DNA of 64,000 nucleotides, from the NCBI GenBank assembly GCA_947478725.1, contig CANJWZ010000012.1:39183-103182 (forward strand), read 5' to 3'. The notes beneath the pieces are model-generated. The model made no database searches and was not told the origin of the DNA. It saw only the letters and a program-made list of their open reading frames with translations. This stretch comes from Comamonadaceae bacterium (lineage in GTDB: Bacteria; Pseudomonadota; Gammaproteobacteria; Burkholderiales; Burkholderiaceae_C). The position numbers and the translations under genes are program-made. Shown piece after piece: positions 60,262 through 64,000 of the stretch (positions within the stretch are counted from its first letter, which is position 1; each line of letters opens with the position of its first letter).

Positions 60262-61400
60262 CAAATACCCATCGCCTTGGAAATGATGGTGCGCTGGATC
60301 TGTGAGGTGCCACCGCCAATCGTCGCCTGCATGCCCTCTCGAAAATAGCGCTCCATGTGCGACTCGGGCAGCATGCTGTGACCGCCGAGAATCTGCATGC
60401 CCTGGCGTGTCACCGTCTGCAGGGTTTCAGACGCCAGCAGCTTGGCCATGCTGACCTCGCGCGTGCAGGGCTCATGGCGTGAGGCCATGTCGGCGCCGCG
60501 GTACACCATGAGGCGGGCCGCATCGACGGCGGTCTGCATGTCGGCCAGCATGTGGCGTATCACCTGGAACTCGAAGATGGGCCGGTCGAACTGGATGCGC
60601 TCATGTGCATAAAGCAGCGCATCGCTCACCGCCTGCTGTGCGTTACCGACGTAGGCGGCAGCCACGGCAATGCGCTCCAGCTCAAGGTGGTCGGTGATGA
60701 TGGACCAACCTGCACCTGCTTCTCCAAGCAGATTGCCATGCGGGACGACGGCGCCGTCTAGAAATATCTCGGTCGTCCCAGTAGCGCGCCTTGCCATGGT
60801 GGGCAGCTTGCGGATGTCGACTTTGGCAGTGTCATTGGGTACCAGTAAAACGGTCAGACCTCGGTGCTTGCTGGCAGCGGGATCACTGCGCACCAACATT
60901 GCGATAACAACATTTTTTGCGGCAGCGCCAGAGCACCATAGCTTCTGACCGGTGATCACCCAACCTTCTTCTCTCAATTCGGCACGGGTGCGTGTACTGG
61001 CCGCATCCGAACCGGCTGAGGGTTCAGAGATGGAAATGGAGAAACGGATATCTCCGCGCATGTAGGCGTCCAAGTAATTATCCTGCTGCGCCTTGGTTCC
61101 AAATTTGACGATGTTCATCGCCGTGAAGGTCGACACCATGAATGCCGTTGCAAAGTCAAAACCGTACCGGGCAAGGCCTTCGCACATCAGCGCGTACTCA
61201 AAGATAGAGCCACCATCACCACCCTGGTTTTCTGGGATCAGCAAGCGTAGCCAACCTGCCTTGGCCACCTTATCGTAGGCTTCGTAGGGGTACTCACGTG
61301 CGGTGTCGCATCGAAGAACATAGTCGGCGCCGACTTCCTTTTCCATGAAACGGGCAACCGTCTCCTTCCAGTACTGCTGCTCTTCAGTGAGAAAGTTCAT
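60261..61400 (-). CDS. Acyl-CoA dehydrogenase
   Basis: 379-residue flavoprotein. FAD/substrate motifs FSISISEPSAGSDAASTRTR (about 120-139) and KLWCSGAAAKNVV. In the C-terminal GGGTSQIQR stretch a Gly replaces the Glu of medium-chain enzymes, but Glu242 in HLELERIAVAAAYVG fits the isovaleryl-CoA-dehydrogenase catalytic Glu position, so activity on a branched or substituted acyl-CoA is likely. Overlaps the MaoC gene by 4 bases. Confidence 0.93.
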   Translation of the reverse strand: MNFLTEEQQYWKETVARFMEKEVGADYVLRCDTAREYPYEAYDKVAKAGWLRLLIPENQGGDGGSIFEYALMCEGLARYGFDFATAFMVSTFTAMNIVKFGTKAQQDNYLDAYMRGDIRFSISISEPSAGSDAASTRTRAELREEGWVITGQKLWCSGAAAKNVVIAMLVRSDPAASKHRGLTVLLVPNDTAKVDIRKLPTMARRATGTTEIFLDGAVVPHGNLLGEAGAGWSIITDHLELERIAVAAAYVGNAQQAVSDALLYAHERIQFDRPIFEFQVIRHMLADMQTAVDAARLMVYRGADMASRHEPCTREVSMAKLLASETLQTVTRQGMQILGGHSMLPESHMERYFREGMQATIGGGTSQIQRTIISKAMGI

Positions 61401-61879
61401 GCTACTGCTCCAGTGATTGCGCCAGTAATGGGGATGGATCCCAAAACGCGCTCGCGATGGACCAGCACGCTGAAGTCGCAGCTCATCACCACGTCACCAT
61501 GTTGGTTGACCGCCTTTAGCAAGGCCGTCGCGACGCCGTGTTTGTCACCCTTTTCACGCAAGCCCGTGATCTCCGCCTCCGAATGAAGGGTGTCACCGAT
61601 GAAGGTCGGCTTCACAAAGCGCAGGTTGTTGACGCCGTAAAAGGCCTCGATGATGCCTCCGTCATAGCCGAACAAGGCATTGCTGATGACGAAAACCAGC
61701 CCGCCCTGCACCACGCGCTGGCCGAACTTGCTCTTTTTGGAGAACTCGGCATCCGCATGAATGTCGAGCCAGTTGCCGGTCAGACTGCAGAAATTGACGA
61801 CGTCGGTTTCGGTGATGGTGCGCGCTCGGGAACGGGTGCGCTGACCAAGTTTGAGTTGATTGAAAGGAAGGTTGAACAT
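61397..61879 (-). CDS. MaoC-family dehydratase
   Basis: 160-residue hot-dog-fold hydratase. N-terminal LGQRTRSRARTITETDVVNF, then the catalytic Asp/His region NWLDIHADAEFSKKSKFGQR (D-x4-H pattern), VVQGGLVFVISNALF, and FVKPTFIGDTLHSEAEI. Expected to hydrate the enoyl-CoA made by the downstream acyl-CoA dehydrogenase. First gene of the operon; its promoter lies in the AT-rich gap to the IclR gene. Confidence 0.92.
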   Translation of the reverse strand: MFNLPFNQLKLGQRTRSRARTITETDVVNFCSLTGNWLDIHADAEFSKKSKFGQRVVQGGLVFVISNALFGYDGGIIEAFYGVNNLRFVKPTFIGDTLHSEAEITGLREKGDKHGVATALLKAVNQHGDVVMSCDFSVLVHRERVLGSIPITGAITGAVA

Positions 61880-61928
61880 GCAGACAGATCCTCCAGTATG
61901 TATGGTGATGCCTCCATCCTAGGCGTTA

Positions 61929-61958
61929 ATTTCGTTTACCCAACCTATATTTCGTTTA
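61929..61958. promoter_or_regulatory. Paired 10-bp direct repeats, probable IclR-family operator
   Basis: ATTTCGTTTA occurs twice (61929-61938 and 61949-61958), starts exactly 20 bases apart, about two helical turns, 50 bases upstream of the MaoC gene. A near inverse copy (AAACAAAAT) is at about 61998. PcaU/PobR-type IclR activators bind 10-bp repeats arranged like this. Confidence 0.5.
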
Positions 61959-62137
61959 AAAATTAATGGAAAAAGAAAAATTTCCACTCAAATCATGAAA
62001 CAAAATTCAAATTTTACAAATACACAGCTCAAAAATTATTAAACTTGGGAACAATTTACGACTTACAGCTGACTTAAATATTTCTTTTTAAGCTTTGTAA
62101 TTTCATTTTATTTGAATGACGCCTAGGACTTTCCCCA

Positions 62138-62926
62138 ATGAGTGCGACCGAGCCCGATCTCGCCCGAGTTTTGTCTCGTGGCTTGGTTTTATTAAGAGCC
62201 TTTTCACCACGCAACACACCAATGACCAACGGCGAGCTTTCTAAGCTCGCCGGCTTGCCGCGGCCAACTGTCTCGCGAATAACAGCAACCCTGATGCGGC
62301 TAGGCTATTTGGAGTATCTGCCCAACAAAACGCAGTACCGTCTTGGTAGCGCAGCTTTGACATTGGGCTTTGGAACACTCTCAACCATGGACGTCCGACT
62401 GCGAGCGCGCGAGCACATGCAGCGCTTTGCAGAAAAAGAAGACCTCTTGGTGGTGCTGTCAGTGCGGGACGGCATGGTGATGGTCTGTCAAGTCGTTTGT
62501 CGCGGTCGCGGTGCTCTCACCGTCCGGCTTGAGGTGGGATCCAGAGTCGAGTTGCCGCATTCAGCAATGGGCCGAGCATGGGCCGCATCACTGTCGCCAG
62601 GCGAGCACGAGTCATTCACACACGAAATGAGACGGCACTTCGCAAGCGATAAGGTCTATGAGTTGATGGATGAAGCGTCGGTCAAGATCCGAGAAACCGG
62701 GTTTTGCACGTCTTTCAGCGAGCTAGAGCCCGATCTGATGAGTTGCGCGACTGTCATTAATCTCCCGCGAACTGCAGGCCCCTATGTGCTTGGCTGCGCC
62801 GGGCCAGCATTTCGCTATCCACGCGAACGATGCGACACTGAGCTCGGCCCTAAACTTATTGCCTTGCGCTTGAGAATTGAAGAAGAAGCGCTAAGCAGTC
62901 AGCCACCGCTACACGGAAGCCTTTGA
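62138..62926 (+). CDS. IclR-family transcriptional regulator
   Basis: 262 residues: winged HTH with MTNGELSKLAGLPRPTVSRI then TATLMRLGYLEYLP (about 29-63), effector domain (about 80-255) of the IclR type with LPHSAMGRAWAASLSPGE and CTSFSELEPDLMSCATVIN. Resembles PcaR/PobR-like regulators of catabolic genes. Divergent from the acyl-CoA operon, which it probably regulates. Confidence 0.92.
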   Translation: MSATEPDLARVLSRGLVLLRAFSPRNTPMTNGELSKLAGLPRPTVSRITATLMRLGYLEYLPNKTQYRLGSAALTLGFGTLSTMDVRLRAREHMQRFAEKEDLLVVLSVRDGMVMVCQVVCRGRGALTVRLEVGSRVELPHSAMGRAWAASLSPGEHESFTHEMRRHFASDKVYELMDEASVKIRETGFCTSFSELEPDLMSCATVINLPRTAGPYVLGCAGPAFRYPRERCDTELGPKLIALRLRIEEEALSSQPPLHGSL

Positions 62927-62927
62927 C

Positions 62928-63713
62928 ATGCGTCGTCGAATCGCCAACGCAGCGCCTAAGCAACCTGCATCAAAGACAGTTGATTCGCTTCAGCGAGGTC
63001 TTGAAGTGCTCCGTTGCTATCAACCTGGAGAAGACGTCTTGAGTGTGGCCGAGCTTGCGATCAGGCTGGAACTGCCCCAAGCCACTACCCTTCGATTGCT
63101 GATGACTCTTCAAGCCCACGGCTTTTTACGCCGCATTCCAGATGGCGATCTGTTTGGCCTCGATGTCGGCTGTCTGCTGGTCGGACAGGCATTTCTTAGT
63201 CGCTCTACCTTGGTCCGCAAAGCCAGACCCGTTCTGCAGAACCTGGCTAACAGGTTCAACTTGCACGTCATCCTCTGCGTGCCAGAGAGAAAGCAAATGC
63301 TCGTGTTGGCTCATGCCAACGGCAAGACGGCCAATACTTTACCGCTTGGTGCAGGCCTGTCATTGCCAGTCGCTACCACCGCCATTGGATGTGCATGGTT
63401 GTGGTCTCAAAGACCGATCGCTCAAGGTGACTGGATAGCTCAACTACGGAACAATGCTGGCACCCAAGAGGACTCATCACAAGTGGCGAAGATCTACCTG
63501 GCTTTTCATGACATCGAGCGCGATGGCGTCTGCACTTCCTATGGCGGATGGCTTGAAGGTGTAGCGATGATGGCCAGTTCATTTTTCTTGCGAGATGGTT
63601 CAACAGCTGCGATCGGCCTTCTGAAAGGCGGCTCAAAACCAGGTGGCGTATCTTTTGACCCCGAATGCAGCCTCGCTTTGCGCGAGGCCGCTGTCGATAT
63701 GAGTCGGACATGA
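62928..63713 (+). CDS. Second IclR-family transcriptional regulator
   Basis: 261 residues: HTH LSVAELAIRLELPQATTLRL then LMTLQAHGFLRRIPDGDLFG (about 38-77), effector domain with LPVATTAIGCAWLWSQRPI and GVCTSYGGWLEGVAMMASSF. Begins one base after the first IclR gene and so is co-transcribed with it. The two are not close copies of each other, so they may sense different effectors, or one may antagonise the other. Confidence 0.9.
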   Translation: MRRRIANAAPKQPASKTVDSLQRGLEVLRCYQPGEDVLSVAELAIRLELPQATTLRLLMTLQAHGFLRRIPDGDLFGLDVGCLLVGQAFLSRSTLVRKARPVLQNLANRFNLHVILCVPERKQMLVLAHANGKTANTLPLGAGLSLPVATTAIGCAWLWSQRPIAQGDWIAQLRNNAGTQEDSSQVAKIYLAFHDIERDGVCTSYGGWLEGVAMMASSFFLRDGSTAAIGLLKGGSKPGGVSFDPECSLALREAAVDMSRT

Positions 63714-63849
63714 ATTTTGTGTGGCAATTGGTATTCCCCATGGCTCCTTCCCTGCTGTTATCGTAGCCCTAGCCCTTATATCGGTTGTCGCAAGTTAAGC
63801 CTCATGGCGAATTTCCATGGTTGACTTCCGCACAGTTCACGAACACAAT

Positions 63850-63930
63850 AAAGGCTCATCAAGAGAGGGCTGACGCCCCGCCAACCTGCTGCTAGAGCAA
63901 GGTGGTCATTCCGAAAGGAAGATGTGGCTG
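63850..63930 (+). ncRNA. SAM-I-class riboswitch aptamer with shortened P2
   Basis: Every helix of the S-box core can be drawn. P1: CATC 63857-63860 with GATG 63921-63924. J1/2: AAGAGA. P2: GGGC 63867-63870, loop TGAC, GCCC 63875-63878. P3: ACCTGC 63884-63889 with GCAAGGT 63897-63903 (one bulge). J3/4: GGTCA. P4: TTCC-GAAA-GGAA 63909-63920. The P2 loop TGAC is complementary to GTCA in J3/4, the position of the known pseudoknot (UGGC/GCCA in the Thermoanaerobacter RNA). The P2 kink-turn of standard SAM-I is missing, as in SAM-IV-like variants. Binding of S-adenosylmethionine is inferred from this architecture. Confidence 0.82.
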
Positions 63931-63937
63931 ATTCGGC

Positions 63938-63983
63938 AACCTCAAGCGTCACCCTCCATGGCTTCAACCTTGGAGGTTTTTTT
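63938..63983 (+). terminator. Riboswitch expression platform (terminator / RBS sequestrator)
   Basis: CCTCCA (63953-63958) pairs with TGGAGG (63971-63976), which is both the 3' arm of a hairpin followed by seven T residues and the ribosome-binding site of the next gene. AACCTC (63938-63943) could pair instead with GAGGTT (63973-63978) as an antiterminator. Either transcription or translation could be switched. Confidence 0.7.
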
Positions 63984-64000
63984 ATGTCCGCAGTTATTCA
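63984..64000 (+). CDS. Start of a gene controlled by the riboswitch (partial)
   Basis: ATG at 63984, with GGAGG 7 bases upstream, then codons for MSAVI; the gene runs off the window. Too short to identify. Because of the SAM-type leader it probably belongs to methionine or S-adenosylmethionine metabolism or transport. Confidence 0.6.

Noticed and set aside
60261..61400. Acyl-CoA dehydrogenase judged inactive because GGGTS lacks the medium-chain catalytic Glu
   Set aside because: Glu242 in LELER occupies the alternative catalytic position known from isovaleryl-CoA dehydrogenase, so the enzyme is probably active.
63850..63930. The structured leader considered as an SAH (ahcY) or cobalamin riboswitch
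   Set aside because: The junction order, J1/2 AAGAGA, P3/J3-4/P4 sequence and pseudoknot fit the SAM-I clan; the SAH consensus core is not present.

Overview
The window reads as a chromosome segment of a betaproteobacterium of the order Burkholderiales, most like the Comamonadaceae (Polaromonas/Rhodoferax type). The evidence is the sucA-sucB-lpdA operon with a structured sucA leader, the soxR-CDYZAXB order of the sulfur-oxidation genes, four Bug/TctC-type solute receptors without their membrane partners, and a short dispersed repeat of a kind I recall from this family. No tRNA, rRNA or CRISPR array was seen.

Region 1 (1-11.8 kb, minus strand) is core energy metabolism: the 2-oxoglutarate dehydrogenase genes (lpdA partial, sucB, sucA), then a complete thiosulfate-oxidising Sox operon, soxCDYZAXB, led by an ArsR-type soxR whose promoter carries a perfect inverted repeat. 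Region 2 (11.9-27.9 kb) holds prpE, a TetR/isochorismatase pair divergent from an HpaB/AbfD-like flavoprotein, two small conserved genes, decayed fragments of a DUF1348 gene and possibly of a Rieske oxygenase, a ferredoxin, a MarR regulator, and a catabolic/transport block (Bug receptor, FAD oxidoreductase, FAH-family hydrolase, TRAP permease, Bug receptor, TRAP receptor), ending with a Nudix hydrolase. Six copies of the ~60-bp repeat lie in regions 1-2, one of them read through inside soxD. I found none from 28 kb onward.

Region 3 (28.0-35.6 kb) is the least explained part. It has four same-strand genes for exported proteins of unknown function (a lipoprotein with tandem Thr-Pro-Gln repeats, a Ser/Ala/Gln-rich protein, a 736-residue protein and a Gly-rich-start protein), then a SET-domain protein facing a GNAT/arginyl-transferase-like protein and a YkgJ-type cysteine-cluster protein. 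An IS6-family transposase remnant closes it.

Region 4 (36.5-53.1 kb) is mosaic accessory catabolism: an AtuA-like pair with a MetX-like hydrolase, a Bug receptor and an MFS carrier; a livF remnant; a lower-GC-looking cluster of a glutamine-synthetase-like ligase, Rieske oxygenase alpha and beta, a glutaredoxin-like protein with no cysteine, and a PDR-type reductase, which resembles aniline-dioxygenase clusters; then GFA, an orphan molybdenum hydroxylase large subunit, an SDR and an MDR oxidoreductase. Region 5 (53.4-63.7 kb) is an acyl-CoA catabolic operon (MaoC, acyl-CoA dehydrogenase, CoA transferase, Bug receptor, thiolase-like, DUF35, enoyl-CoA hydratase-like, CoA ligase) divergent from two tandem IclR regulators. 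The window ends with a very clear SAM-I-class riboswitch that has a shortened P2, placed directly before a gene that runs off the edge.
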